Source: Dactylonectria macrodidyma
Lineage: Eukaryota; Ascomycota; Sordariomycetes; Hypocreales; Nectriaceae
Length of the DNA stretch: 64,000 nucleotides
NCBI GenBank assembly: GCA_020744425.1
Contig: JAGMUV010000007.1
Location: 1,922,001-1,986,000 of the forward strand
Direction: 5' to 3'
In this document: in pieces, positions 1-12,700 of the stretch
How the letters are laid out: each line of letters starts with the position of its first letter
Position numbering within the stretch: position 1 is the stretch's first letter
The notes under the pieces: generated by a model
Database searches by the model: none
Told to the model about the DNA's origin: nothing
What the model saw: only the letters and a program-made list of their open reading frames with translations
Made by a program: the position numbers and the translations under genes

Positions 1-165
1 GATACGGGTATTCGTCAGGCGCGAGCCATGCTGGAGACTTTGCAGTCGTCTCCCGCTGAAGAGGAGGTAACCTGTGGGCCGGATATGGCCGTGGCTGTGA
101 TGGAGAAGGGAGAAATTGTCGGGGTTTTGGAGGTCAGTGATGTGGTGGCCCACAGAGAGGGATAG
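1..165 (+). CDS. possible 3' end of an unidentified protein gene
   Basis: Frame 1 is open from the window edge for 54 codons and ends at TAG 163-165. The translation is acidic and protein-like, with a hydrophobic/charged tail that includes VAVMEKGEIVGVLEVSD. The start and most of the gene would lie outside the window. I do not recognise the family. An open stretch of this length can occur by chance in GC-rich DNA, so this is only a candidate. The opposite strand is also open here, which weakens the call. Confidence 0.3.
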   Translation, partial: DTGIRQARAMLETLQSSPAEEEVTCGPDMAVAVMEKGEIVGVLEVSDVVAHREG

Positions 166-3100
166 AGAACGGGTCCTGGGCGGGTTTGAGGGAGGGGCTG
201 TAAGCATTTATCACTTGCACCAACAACGTTACCAAAGGGTCTGGCAGGACTGGACAACTGACACATGCATAGTCACCGCATGCTGTCATGGACTACCTCA
301 TTCGAGTGAGGTACACGGCCTAGAAAGACTGGTTCTTAGAGCTTAGTCTGCATCTCCATGTACTGGTGGGAGACACGACATTATGAATCCTTTTGCTTCC
401 TACTAGGGAGACAACCTCGTGCTTCATTTTCCCCTTGCGGATAGTAACCATGAAAATGCTGTATAGTTCCCGTATCCTAAAAGAAACGGGCATCTTAGGT
501 TTCAGCGTAAGAATATTGCAGTGGGCAGGAAGTAAAGGAATAAGACCGGGGCTTACACAGCTTCCAGTCGCGTTTTGAATTGCCAACATGCTTCTTCTCT
601 GACTGACAGCGGGTCCAGATGGGGATTTTTTCCTTTCCACGTACTTATTAGTTGATGTGAGGCCGGCTAGTCATACCCTTCATGAAATCCTTATCTGTGG
701 GTTCGCACCCTGACTCGAGCGGCTGGACTCGAGGGGGTTGCACACGATCTAGGGCTTGCGCATCGACGCAGGAGAGCCCTTTGCGAGCACGATGGCCATC
801 AGCGGCCCTGTCTCCGACCCATGCTGTGTTGGGGGGCAATTCAAGTTCGGGATTTGCTCGTGCCTGGCGGAGGGGCGCTTCTGCAAGAGGCTGCTTTGGG
901 AGATGAAGAAATTTTGAGCCTCGACCAGGGTCTGCGGCTTCGTATCGAGGGCATTCCCACCTGTTGGTCACACAGACGAGCCACTCTGCCCGAGGTATCG
1001 ACGATGCATGTAGAGCGACAGGGGCGAAGTGGCGTCTCTGAGCCGGTTACAGGCTTCTCAAATGTGCAAGGCCTTGCGCATTTCGCCTTTCAAGACAACC
1101 CTTGCCAAGAGTGTTGCGACGCATGGTGTGTGCTTGACAGAACTGACTTGCATGGGTGGGCACGTTCAGGTAACCATGGGCGTGATTGATGGCCATGCAG
1201 AGGTGTGCTTGTCAAGCCCTATCAGAGCCTCCCACGGAGTTGTATCGACACGATGAAGATAACCACATGCATACTGTTGAACCCGCCACAATGCGGCGCG
1301 ACCAATCGTACCATCGTTGTTCAGTAATTATGCAGCAATTGAGTAAAGGCAGTGAGTAAAAGTTCCATGCAGCCCGCCCACCTTTACGTTCGGATCATGG
1401 GGCCGGTAGCGCGGCATGGCACTCGGAAGATTTGCGCTGGATTGGTTCAAGTGGCTATTGCCAACGAGATGGCGGCCGCGAGGTCATGATGCCGCCAATG
1501 GTCAGTAAAAGTGAGTTGCAACGGCCCGCGCCTGATGGAGCCCAGAGTCCATCTGTGGATCTGATTTGTGACTCTTTTGCAGAGTTTTTGTAGACTTGTA
1601 GCTCTCCAGACCGAGAGACCGTTTTCATTCAAGAGAGGGGCGTTGGGCCATGACCAATCAATTGTAAGCCGACTCGCGGGGGCAAGAAATGCCAGAGGGG
1701 AGGCGATGATCGAGATGTCAGAGTTGTAAGTATCAACAACCTACTCGGTATTGGTATTCCGGATTGATGTAACTCGACTTGCCAAGACAATGTCAATTGC
1801 TCATGGTTGATTCATCAGCCGATTTTCCTTTCGGCTTCCCTCTCGGATTTTTACGAGCCGCCGTCTCTCAGTGGATAAACATGCATGTTTGTGGTTGGAG
1901 TGCATTGTTGTTGTCGTCGTCGTCAGTGGTAGTGGAGACATCAATGTGGATTCTAACGGGGAAGGGAGGCTCACAGCAAGCGATATTCAATAATTCGGCC
2001 GTTTGACGACGCATCATCTCTTGTTCTTACGACAGAAGATTCGTAATAGCACGGCAGGTTGTTGGTGGTTGAGCTGCGAGCTCGTGACCGGATGCAGCTT
2101 GGGCTAGAGGAGTTGGTGCACCATCCAGTGACCCAGCAATCGGCTTCTGGGTCCTCGAGGTCGTCTGTACCTTGCTAGCTGGAAACGACTCCGCTGTAAC
2201 CCGCTGTAGCCAAGGACTCCGCTGCGGAGGAAACTAATTGAGGTACCCTGAGTGGGCTATGCCGGTTTTGTTCATGGCAAAGGACCTCAGTGGCTGATGC
2301 AGAGGGTGCCTGTCACTCCCCCGCCCTGATGGGTTGCAGGAGAGCGGGACGATGCCAAGTTTTGGTTCCATATCGAGGCAGCTGAGCCAGTCGATTGAGC
2401 ATGTGCTCATTGTTGGCATGGGAGATTTTGGTACAGAGTACAAATGCATCGAGATTCCATCGGCGTGAGATGAGCAGCGGCGCAATCCCGCTCCCGCACC
2501 CGCGCGTTTGCTCGTCGCCACAGTATGACGCGGGCGCTGCAATTGATGCCATGCACAACAGGGACAAGGAATTATAAGCGGAGGAACGACAGTGGATGGT
2601 CGCTGGGTGACGGGCGAGACGGATGGCAGCTTGCCAACCAGACGCGGGGCCGAGACAAGGTTGGGAGCGGATGTGTCCACAGCTCGGTCAGCGTTCGTGG
2701 TAGGCACTCGCGTGCTCACATTGTCCCGCCTCCGTCTTTTGCCTCTTTTGCCTCTGTCAACGAGCATGGACTCATGCCTTGTCAGGCCTTGTGCTGCGTG
2801 CAAGCCAGCTGGTGACAGGGGTTACTGACAGGGACATGTGCTGCCGGCCCGGATATTGGGAATATGTGCGGCGCTACGGCAGTTCTGGCCTCTTTCGGGG
2901 CAATGGACCCTCCTTGAGCCCCCCCTCTTGAAGGGCGGCTTGATTCTTTGAGATCCTCTTAGGAACCCTGTGGATGGGTTCCCGTGGCACTTCATCACGT
3001 AACTCAACGCCAGTGCCACCCGTCGTGGCGGTGGCACAAATCGCCGAGGGCGTCGAGGAGCATCGCCTCGACAGGACCGGCTTGACGAGACCTGTTCACC

Positions 3101-4434
3101 AAATCATCATCACTGGGCGACGGTGGAGCCAACGGATAAGCGGGCGCGAAGTCGCTGGGGCTATCCTTTGCCGGCTGTTGAGAGCTCTTGGGCGGAATGC
3201 TAGCTTGGTCGTACTTTTGCGTCGCTTCTACGCTCGCGTTCGCACTTGCATGAGTGCTGTTCGATTACGGTCAAACTCGTCTTGCCATCGGCTTTAGCGT
3301 CGCCCTTGGGGTCGTCTTCGGCGGTATCGCCATGGGCATGTTGCAGACTCAACGAGGGTCATTGAGCAGGTACCTTTGGGTGCCAGATCCCACAATGTGT
3401 TGCAGGCCTGAAAAGGTCGCCAGCAGATAAGAGTTGACGTCGTCGATAATGGCGAGGTTGTGCGCGAGTATGGATGCAGGTATGTATGCAGTAGATATGC
3501 CGTATGTATGCATGACGGGCACGCCCAGACACAGGTGCAGGATACCAGCTTTGATAGTTTGTCTGGACCGGCGGTCTCATGCATGTGTCGAGATAACATG
3601 ATACACAAACGCATGCTGTGCCTCGTATCACACATCGCCAACCACGATACAGCAATACTATGTACGCCCATGCGACGCGGGACCCACGCACATGCGCACG
3701 TACGATTTAGCCCATCGACACATGCCACACTCAATATTGGCTCAACTCGCTCGTCGGTGGTTGCTGGTGGTTTCGAGACGCTTCTTTTCCCTCGACACCC
3801 GGTGTGGCTTCCCCTGCCAACTCGTCAACTATGATGCGCATTGCCTATTTGGGTTGGGATGGAAGCCTCAACAATGGTCCCAAAAAGCTTAAGTGGGAGC
3901 TTGGACGGACGAGCTCTTGAAGAAAGCTTCGCTTAGTGCTTGAGCGTGGTGCCTTGCTAGCAGTAATACGAATAAGGAAGCCAAACTGGCCCTCTGAATG
4001 CTTCGAGACTCCAGCGTTCCAACAGCGGAACCGGAAGAAGAATGCTACAAGGACTGTCCACGTTGCAGGGCCTCCAGGCGTCTCCACGACCCATGAGGTG
4101 CGAGTCTATCACTGACCCCAGAGGATTCCTCGGCGATGGGCTGCACGGGGTGCCTGGTGATGCGCGCAGCGCGCCCAAGGGGTCCCATCCGAGGGATCCA
4201 GAGCGGCATGCAAGCAAGGGCCAGGATGATCAGGACAGGCAGATTCCCATTGGAGGATATGAATTGGAGGGGCGGCGGTGGACGGTGGCGACGATACGGC
4301 GAGTTTTTCTCAGCTGGCCATGTTTTGGTTGGCAAGGGTTCACGATTAGGTACCATAGTTGGCCGAACTTGCAGGACCCGAGAGGACCAAAAGGCGCTGA
4401 AAACGCACGACTCGACATGCAAAATGCGAGCTAA

Positions 4435-4485
4435 GGGGGGGTTTGGGGAGCCCCTCTGCCCCCCCTGCCCCCCCCCCCCCCCCCC
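4435..4485. repeat. G7 / C-rich / C18 homopolymer structure
   Basis: A run of seven G (4435-4441) is followed by TTTGGGGAG, then CCCC, C8 interrupted by TG, and finally 18 uninterrupted C (4468-4485). The G-rich left side can pair with the C-rich right side. The minus strand alone carries several G-runs suitable for a G-quadruplex. Confidence 0.85.
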
Positions 4486-5250
4486 AAAACGCATCTGGTG
4501 GGGCACACTGCCACGGCCCCATCCATGGCATCCCAGGCCCCAAGCTCCAGGCCCAAGGGTATCCTCCACCTCCTCCATCCTAAGGCCTCCATCCATAGGC
4601 CTCCATCCATGGCAACCGAATTGGCCCCCTGAAGCGCCAGCTCAATTGGCTCGATTGGAACTCGGATTGGGGATTTTGAGTGGCCGCTGGGGTGGGGACG
4701 TGCGAACCTTGGGGTGCGTGCTTGGGTGCCTCTAGATGACTGGATATTGGACCGCCAATTGCTTATAACAACGCTTGACTGCCCGATTCCATGTTTGTCC
4801 TGGGTTTATATCGATACTTCGCCGCCCCGACTCTCCAAAAAACCTGGAACTCGCGGACTCTAGAAACAAGGACACAAAACCTGCGCTGCGGAATCTTTGG
4901 TGGGATTTCGCATGCGCTTGTGCGATCTGATAATAAGCCACCCACGGTAATCTTCTCCCCGAGATAAGCTCCCAATTCTTTGACTCCTTTGGTGATCCAT
5001 CTCCCGTTGCCTTCGCCTCCACCACCGCCGCCCGCCCGTCATTTTCCCCCTTCTATCCGACATCCCGTTCCCGTTCCCCCAAAAAATCCCAACGCCAATC
5101 CCCCACGCCGCCGGAAGAAAAAAACAAAACAAAACCAAGGGACAGCTGAGATTTGGCCGGTGTCGGCTCATCGCTGTTTGCCTCTATCAATTGTCGCCGG
5201 TTTTGAAACGCGGGATTGAGTGCCCAATTCTTGGAACGCCGAAATCGCCG

Positions 5251-5285
5251 CTACTGGCTACTGGCTACTGGCTACTGGCTGCTGG
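5251..5285. repeat. heptamer tandem repeat (CTACTGG)n
   Basis: Four exact copies of CTACTGG are followed by one variant (CTGCTGG), in the leader region of the SPX gene about 520 bp before its start codon. Confidence 0.9.
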
Positions 5286-5390
5286 GCTGGGCTGTTCTCG
5301 TCTTTTTTTTTCCCTGTCTCAGCCTCCGTACGTCATCTGTCCCTCGCAATCGCAATCGTCGGCCCCGTATCGCAGCACCCACACACAGTC

Positions 5391-5416
5391 GGCTCTTGGC
5401 TCTTGGCTCTTGGCTC
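5391..5416. repeat. heptamer tandem repeat (GGCTCTT)n
   Basis: Three and a half copies of a 7-bp unit (GGCTCTT), related in composition to the CTACTGG tract 110 bp upstream. It lies in the same ATG-free leader region. Confidence 0.85.
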
Positions 5417-5799
5417 GTGCTCCCCCCCGTCTACCTTTTACCTTTTAGGTTGCGCCGGTCCTCTTGCGCCCAGTGTCTCAAAAGTCCTAAAGCTCACGCA
5501 ATTTATTACACAGCCGATCCCTCGCAGCTCCGATCGACCTGGACCTTCAGGCCTCCTGCTTCTTGCGGCAGCGTCTCGAGTCGCTCGTGCCTGCATCGCA
5601 ACCTCCAGCTCTTCCTCCACCCGTCCCGCCTCTATCCTCCTCTTGTCCTCCCCGTTTGTTTATCGTCCAGACCAGACGGGGGGATTCTGCGAGGACGTCA
5701 ATCTCCGGAGCCGAAATCCTCGATCCTGTGGCGACAAGAGAGGCCAGCCGTTTTTCATCGTCGATTGGCCGTTGCCCTTGGGCCAATTAACTCCCCAGC

Positions 5800-7440
5800 A
5801 TGAAATTTGGCGAGCAGCTCGAGCGAGAGTCCGTCCCGGAATGGAGTCTCCGTACGTTGCCACCAGTGACCACCAATTCCTCTAGCCCTCCGTTGATCTT
5901 GCTGACCAGCCAATCCCTACAGACAACCTCGATTACAACTCTCTCAAACATGAGATCAAGGTTCACACCACTCGACACCAAGGCGTGGCCATGGCCATCC
6001 CCGGCCATCAGGACGAGGCGTTGACCAGGTTCGAGGATGGCCTGTACATGGAGCTAGGCCACCAGCACGACCGCCTTCACCTATTCGTGTCGAGCAAAGC
6101 CGACGAGATCTCGAGGCGATTAGGTACGTTCCGTTCCGACCCCCCCGGACGCCGTGTCTCAGAGGCACACGACCAATTTCCCCAATCTCGCACCGTGCTA
6201 ACGAGCATCCCACAGAACACCTTGCCAAGAGTATTTACCGATGGAGCCGCAAGCCACAGGAAGACATGATGGCAGGGGACGCTATCAAGTTCCAGCGAAG
6301 GTTTGCCAAGTACGAGCGGGAGCTGGTCCGATGTGGTGGCGATATTCAGGCCCTCTCGCGTTTCACCAACGCCCAAGTCGTCGCATTCCGCAAGATCCTC
6401 AAGAAGTACAAGGTACGCATCTCCTGCAGCCTCAAAATCTTACTGCCGCCATGTCACAATTATTGGTTCTAACGCAATTACAGAAATGGACCGGTTCCAC
6501 AGCCCTCACGGCCCGCTTCAATGAGAACATCTTGTCTGACCCCAAAAGCTTCACGCGACGCGACTTCTCCCACCTCCAGGAGCGCTACGACGAGATCACC
6601 GACACCCTCCGCGCCTCCACGCCAATCCTGAGCGAGCCCAGTTCCCCCGAATCAGTACCACAAGCATTCCCAACTTCGTCGCACTCTTACAGCTCCCCTC
6701 CCGGTCCCAACTGCCGGCCGGCGTGTCGGCCTCAACCTTTCCCCCAACCGCAATTCGACGTTTTACCTCCTCCGCAAATACCCTCCTCCTCCCAAGTTAA
6801 GTATTGGAACGAGTACGACGATGGAAGCGAATGTGGCCCAGATGATGAATATGCTATTTATATTAACCCCGAAGAAAGCATGACCTTTCCAGGGCTCGAC
6901 TATTTACAGGGTATCTTTAAGATTCCCCTTGATAAAGCAAAAGGTTGGTTCAGAGTCGGCCATCCTGCCGAAGAAGAGCCTCTTCTAGCTGCCAACTATT
7001 CGCCTCGCGAGTACTCCGCCGCCACTTTGATCGGCGACTCAGACGAAGAAGGAGGCTACGCCAGTTCAGACGGGTTTCCTGCGACTGGCTATGCCACTCA
7101 CTACGCCCTCCCTAGCCTCGGTCAACAGGCCGCTGCCCGTTACCGTGAAAGCGTCTTCTTCTGGGGCACCGTTGGGTGTTTCTTCACATCTTTTACTCTC
7201 CTTGCCATTGCTGGCACCTTGATCTCGACCGGGAAGCACAAGTTGCGAGCCGAGGTTGATGCTGGTGTCACAGTTGGCGTCGTCGCCAGCTTATTCTCCG
7301 CCTGTAGTGCACTGGGCATGACCATGTACCGGCGAGATCCGCTCCCCCTCATATACCAGCTAGCCGTCTGGGGCTCCTTTACTGCCGCATGTCTCCTCAA
7401 CGGCATGCTGTTGATCCTTGTCGTGGGGAACGCCCCATGA
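5800..7440 (+). CDS. SPX-domain protein with three C-terminal membrane helices
   Basis: Four exons (5800-5851, 5923-6123, 6216-6412, 6484-7440) give 468 aa. The protein opens with MKFGEQLERESVPEW, the typical start of an SPX domain. The domain runs to about residue 160, ending in a lysine-rich helix (FRKILKKYKKWTGS) of the kind that binds inositol pyrophosphates in known SPX proteins. A Ser/Pro-rich and acidic linker of about 200 residues follows. Three hydrophobic segments lie at about 374-398, 408-431 and 440-464. SPX proteins sense phosphate status through inositol pyrophosphates. The SPX plus three-helix layout recalls the vacuolar VTC polyphosphate polymerase subunits, but I see no VTC catalytic domain in the linker. 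Vacuolar or other endomembrane location is inference. All introns have GTACGY donors, and the one before exon 3 has a clear CTAAC branch site. This is the first ATG after an ATG-free leader of nearly 0.9 kb. Confidence 0.9.
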
Positions 7441-7886
7441 TGACCTGGGGTTGCAAGTTTTGCATGATGTCATGTCCAGAGTATGGACCCTTGCTCTAGG
7501 AAACGGGCTTGATGATTTTCCTGTTGTTTATATAGTTGACTTTGGAATTCGGCGTTTAGCGCATACCACGGGTCCAAGATTTTGTCATTTTTTGTTTGTT
7601 TGTTTAATGAGCGGCGTAAGCTTGTGTGTTCCGTGGATGGGACCAAGTGTGGACGCTGCGCAGGTATTTTTGTACTACGAGGACGATGGCGACGTTTAGA
7701 CCTGGGAAAGGATCGTATTGCCAAAAAGTCTGAAGAGTCGAGCGATTTGGTTGTACCGAACGACGGAGCTTTGCCGCTGCTTTTAGGAACAGCAAAAAGT
7801 TTTACGTGCTAATGATACCGTGTCTCATATCTCATGACCTCGTGTATCGTAGGTGATGATTGGTTCCTCGTGTGTCGATATTCGAG
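7441..7886. other. convergent 3' intergenic spacer
   Basis: This spacer lies between the SPX gene (+) and the zinc-cluster regulator (-), both ending here. It holds T-rich and TTTG-like stretches such as 7587-7607, suitable for 3' UTR and polyadenylation signals. I see no gene. Confidence 0.6.
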
Positions 7887-9738
7887 TTATTCGTTCATGA
7901 AGCACCATTGGACGCTCTCTGGTGCTGCGAGGAACGACTCAACCCTAAGGACTAGTTGCCCTGAACTCACATGTTAGCTAATCGATATAAGAAGACGGAG
8001 GCGACGAGACTCACCAGCAACGTTCCAGCGCTTGGCAAAGAAGTGGAGGGAACTAAAGATGGCGTGGAAGCGGGCGTCTGCGTTGGGGATAACGTGCTCG
8101 AAGTTGCTAAGGACCATGAGACAGTGGTAGGCTGAGTAAGGGGTGAGTGGAGAGCAGGATGCTAAGAGGTGAGGGCGGCGGGCGAGTTGGTCGTTGAGGT
8201 CGGTGGTGGTATCGGCGATAATGCGGATGGTAAAGTTGAGGCCGGCGATGGCCTTGAGGGCTGTTACGTCCGAGGTGGCAGCGTGGATAGTCGTAGAGTC
8301 GACGGTACGGAGTTGGCGACAGTAGAGGAATAGAAGGAGGCTGTAAACAAGGCAACTTGGTTAGAAAAGGGTTATGCACAAGGTGACTGGAGATTTGCAT
8401 AGGATGGAAGTGGCAATCAAAGAAAAGGGGCCCTCATTATCGTACCAAGAACATGTCGCGAAGCACTCAAAGAATTCGCCCCAACGTGATGCCTGTAGAA
8501 CCATGGCTTCGACCAAGGAGCGAGTAGCAATGTCGAGTTCGACGAAGCTATCAAGAAGCGAGTCTGGAGCTCCAGACTCAGGGCTTGGAGACAGGGCCTT
8601 GGTGTAGAGCATGGCACACTGGCAATTCCGCTGGAACGGCCCTACCGGCATGGCGGTTGGCACACTGGCAGGATTTCGCTGGGTGGTCCGGTTCTGCATC
8701 TGGTTCGTCCAGCCGATGTTGGTCGTGGGAAGCAAGTCGTCGGGGGCCGGGGCGGGGACCTGGAGCGGCAGGTGGATGAGACTGCAGTCAACGTGGATCA
8801 GACGGTCGAGGACGAGCATGCTCCAGTAAACACAGCGGCGCTCCTCATCGTCGTAGGCCACGGGGGCGTCCTTGTCGGCGTCGACGTACTTGCCGGGACG
8901 GATACCCAGGGCGAGGGCCATGGTGTTGGCGTCTCCGATGGTGACGTAGGCCCGTAGGACCTCGCCGTGGCCGAACTCGAAGAGGGCAAGCAGGATGGTA
9001 CACTGAATGAGCTCGATGGTCGGGGCAGTCAGACCGCGCATGATGCCGATAATCCGCTTGGCGGCACGGTAGGCCGGCATATCGATCATGTTGCGGTCCT
9101 CGAAGATGCGCGGGTCCTCGGCGGCCACGGCTTCGTCGTCGTACTGGGTGGCGAGCTGCATGCACACGATGAGGAGGGCCATGACTGGATTTTGCGGCAC
9201 GGATGATGTGGCAGTCGAGGTGCCGGGTCCGGTGTCGAGGCCTTCAACGCGGTGGGCGAAGAGCTCCGGGTGAACGATGGTGAGCCAAGGGTTCATGGTC
9301 TCGAAGTAGCGCTCGGTGGCCTCGCGCCAGCTGATGTTGCGCGACGATAGCAGCGTCATGATGGCCTCGCTGGAGACGTCAAAGACCGGGTCGAGGATGC
9401 TACCCGGGCCGGCTAGGTCAGCGGGCTTAGAGCTCAGAAGGTAGCCTGAGTCCACGACGGCGGTGGCTGGAGCCGTATAGATGAAGTCATAGCAGCAGGT
9501 AGTGGTGAGTCTAGAGGAGAGTAGACGATGGATTAGCACCCGGAAGAAGCTCGACTTTTGCTTGCCTTGTCGTTGGGGGTCATCATGAGTTCATGACATA
9601 CCTGGTACAGCGTGAGCAGGCTGGTAGGGCCTTGTCACACTTCTTCTTGGTGCGGGTGCACTTTTCGCATGCCCGGTGGGCGCGTTCTGTGTCCATTGGG
9701 GACTCGGAGCCCCGTGATGATGATACGGATCGGACCAT
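7887..9738 (-). CDS. Zn2Cys6 binuclear-cluster transcription factor
   Basis: Four exons on the minus strand (9602-9738, 8446-9510, 8015-8340, 7887-7960) give 533 aa. Residues 24-51 carry the zinc-cluster signature C-x2-C-x6-C-x6-C-x2-C-x6-C (Cys24, 27, 34, 41, 44, 51) with the basic stretch TRTKKK. The first intron interrupts the cluster between the fifth and sixth Cys, and splicing is required to complete it. The rest resembles the fungal-specific transcription factor middle-homology region, including helical stretches around YFETMNPWLTIVHPELF and ALALGIRPGKYVDADK. Such proteins act in the nucleus as pathway-specific or general regulators, usually as dimers. The target cannot be read from the sequence, and no metabolic cluster is adjacent. 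The chosen start is the first ATG before the cluster (MVRSVSSS); a second in-frame ATG lies at residue 15. The 5' side faces a 5 kb gene-poor region. Confidence 0.88.
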
Positions 9739-12700
9739 GGCGCTCTTACGTTTTCCCATAGATTTGCTTTCTCTCAGATTTTGTTTTCCCTTGTTTTTCT
9801 GGAATTAGGTTGGCCTGCCCTAGAAGACGGCTTGGGATCTCGTGTGGTAGCGAGGTGTCGTGTCTCAGTAGCCGGCCAGATGTTGCAGATGGCCCCCAAA
9901 ATCAACGAATGGAAGAGATGATGAGTTGAGTGAGGCTGGAGTTAGGTCCGGGTAGTTGGTTTGATGATGAGTTGTTGATGACGGCTTGTTGAGCAAAAGA
10001 AGATGATGGCGATGATAGCAGAATATAATGATCGCAAATGGCCACAGACGGTGGTAGATATCAGATCAGATGCCAGTCTAGCGGGAGTATCGGAGCATGA
10101 AGATCGGGGCAATGCCGGGGCAGGGCCGGGAGTATTTGGGGAGGCGAACCGACGACGTCAAGACGAGGGTCCATCTGCCTTGGAGCAAGAGGTTTTGGAG
10201 ATGCTTAGATGCTCAGATACGGCGTCTAAGCTGTTAGTCAGCTGCTGACGGCTGGGCAGATCGAGGTGCGGTTAAGCATTACGAGAGCGGAGAATGGGAA
10301 TTTGGAATGGGATGGACAGGGAAGGATGGGGATGGATTGATCAGTGAGAGAGATGGGCGCGGGAAGGGCAACAACTAGCGGCCATACTACCGCATACATG
10401 TACCTTACAGAGTACTGGGTAGGTACCTAAGACACGTAGAATGGATACCCGGCACAGCCAAGGCAAGTAGCTGCGGGAGGAGAGAGACACGGGAAGAAGA
10501 AGAAGGAAACAAAAGAGAGCGATGGCGAGGCATCGTGGCCAACAAAACACCTACCTACCTAGACGAAGGTTGCGTGCGCCCTGTCTGGTGATGCATACAT
10601 CCCCGTATTATTTGGGTCCATCCATGGGTATTCGGAGCCATCTTTTTTGGTGCCAAATGCCGCCCATATTTCGGGGCATGTCCCAGGGGGTGGTCAGAGG
10701 GGGGGACCCGCGGGCTGGAACTGGGGGGTAACATGGTAAAGTCAATGGCGCACTTTTGGGGGCCCTGGCGCTGGTGCTGGTGCTGGACCTGGGCTGGGCT
10801 GACGCTGATAGGTTTCGGCAATCCATTTTGACACCCTTTGACAGAAGGAAAGCCAAGGCTGTTGGTTGTTCATTATTTGTTGGTTCATCGATTAGCGGGC
10901 CTATTGCGAGACCTGAACTAGCTGGGTGCTTGGAGGGTTGGGGGCTGTTCAGATGCCGTGATGAGGTAGCTGTTGGTGCTATTACGTGGGTTTTTCTTTT
11001 TCCGCCTTCCATTTTTATAGAACGCTGCAAGGCGATGATGGGTGGCCTCAGACATCAACAAGTGTGTTTTCCCCTCCATCCCGTCTCCTCTACACTAGTC
11101 CCTTACCTTAGGCACGTACGTACGCCTCTAGATCCCCAATCTTTTGTGTCCCCTCTTCTCTATCCGCTTTCAACACAACGGCATCTTTATGCCGTTGACT
11201 TGCCGCCCACGACTCGATCAACCTGCTGGGTTGCTCGAGTCCTTGGCCTACCTTCAAACAAGGGCAAGAAACGCCGCCGTGATGCCCGAATAAGGTTGGC
11301 TCCATCCAGGATTCTGGGCCGTTGGCACTTGCTTTAGCCTCACAGCCTGTTGCCCTGATCGCCCCTTGTCGAACGCTTGTTCCAAGCCAAAGGCGGCCTG
11401 GCTGTTTTGCACCGGAGAATCAGTCCGTCGTACACGTCTGGTTCATCCTTATTGGGCCACTGGTTACAATACCGTCTTAAGTTAGCCTCTCTCTTGATCC
11501 TACGCCTCCTACATATGTACTCCTCCGTCCCCACTGACCTCACTGGGCCGCCTACTGCAAGACCAGCGGCACTTTTCTAATCAGTGGAGAGTGCTGTAAT
11601 ACCCGACTGGGACAGGGAGGACGATGTTTGGTGTCGACTTGGTGTGGGACATGGGTGAGTGGGGGAAGGAGAATGAGATGACGGGATATGGCGCTAGATC
11701 TGCACATGGGGCCAAAGCCTGGACGGAAGAAGCCATTATGGGGCATGACACTATCAATGTAGCATCTGCTTTTCGTGGTTAGCAGAGGAGGGGGGGAGGG
11801 TCCTGCTAGTTCTTTGCCTTTCTTTTTTCTTGTCATTTTCTTGTGGATTACTTCAATGGGTTGATTGTGCCGCAAAGTCAATCGGCAGGAACGATTAGAG
11901 AGCATGTGTCAGTGCTGTGTGTGTCTGTGTGTTTAAAGTACGTGCCAGTCTTCCAATTGTCTGGATGCATGTGCTGTACCTTGTGTGGGTGGGTAATCGA
12001 GATTTCGGAGATGCCGGTGGGATGGATGTGTGATATGGACGCTTGAACCTAGCAGGTAATCAGCAACCATTGAGGCGCCTCTTGTTGTTGGTGAGACGCC
12101 GACTGACTGACTTACACTAGCCTGACGAGAGCCTTACAATCACGTCTATTGAACTATTCTTCAGCCTTCCATGTCTGCAGGGTGCATGATGCTGCGCTCG
12201 TTCATTATTTCCCTCTCCCATGTGTCCATCCGTATCACGGTCCGTCCATCCTATTCCATCCGCGTACCGGATACCACCATGGCACTGGACGGCATGATAC
12301 GTTCCCCATCGTTCCATGTTTGCCGCATCCACAATCTGTTCTAGACCCTGTCAGAACCTTTAATCCTCGTCGAAAAAGCCATCCCGGACGGGTGGGTAGG
12401 ATGGTGACTTGCCAGGGTGGTGCCGGAGCTACAGCACAATGCACATGGGAGGCCATTTTTGGCACAGCTTTGGGGGCCAAACCAGGCCACCTGCCTTACG
12501 GCACGCGTGCTGCATAGTACAGTAATTAGTAGTCACGGCACTACGACCAACTATTATCCTCACCAAAAACGTATGTAGTCGGTATGTGCTATGTAACCTA
12601 GACGCAGTGCACAGCAGCAGGGCCACCAATGGCACGTCATCTCTAGCATTCCAAGCCCAATCCATGCTGCCACCACCAGCCAAAGTACTGCATCTCAAAC

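Larger units (their letters stand above)
166..5799. other. gene-poor interval upstream of the SPX gene
   Basis: I support no gene in these 5.6 kb. The open frames are short, overlap each other on both strands, and lack coherent domains or splice-joined partners. The notable content is a G7...C18 homopolymer structure near 4435-4485 and, from about 4920 onward, a pyrimidine-rich stretch without any ATG that leads into the SPX gene. It carries two 7-bp repeat tracts. Confidence 0.6.

Noticed and set aside
2234..2803. 189-codon minus-strand frame
   Set aside because: It is rich in Arg/Ser/Pro/His with no domain, no leader and competing frames on the other strand; it looks like chance in GC-rich DNA.
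3190..3420. Plus-strand stretch resembling a membrane helix (LAIGFSVALGVVFGGIAMG), with an acidic frame opposite
   Set aside because: It is bounded by stops on both sides with no convincing exon to join. It may be a gene fossil but is too short to call.
5220..5885. Long plus-strand open frame in the SPX leader
   Set aside because: It has no ATG start and runs into the SPX first intron in another frame. The stretch is better seen as leader.
10756..11337. 193-codon plus-strand frame
   Set aside because: There is no domain, the composition is irregular, and there is no splice partner or promoter context.
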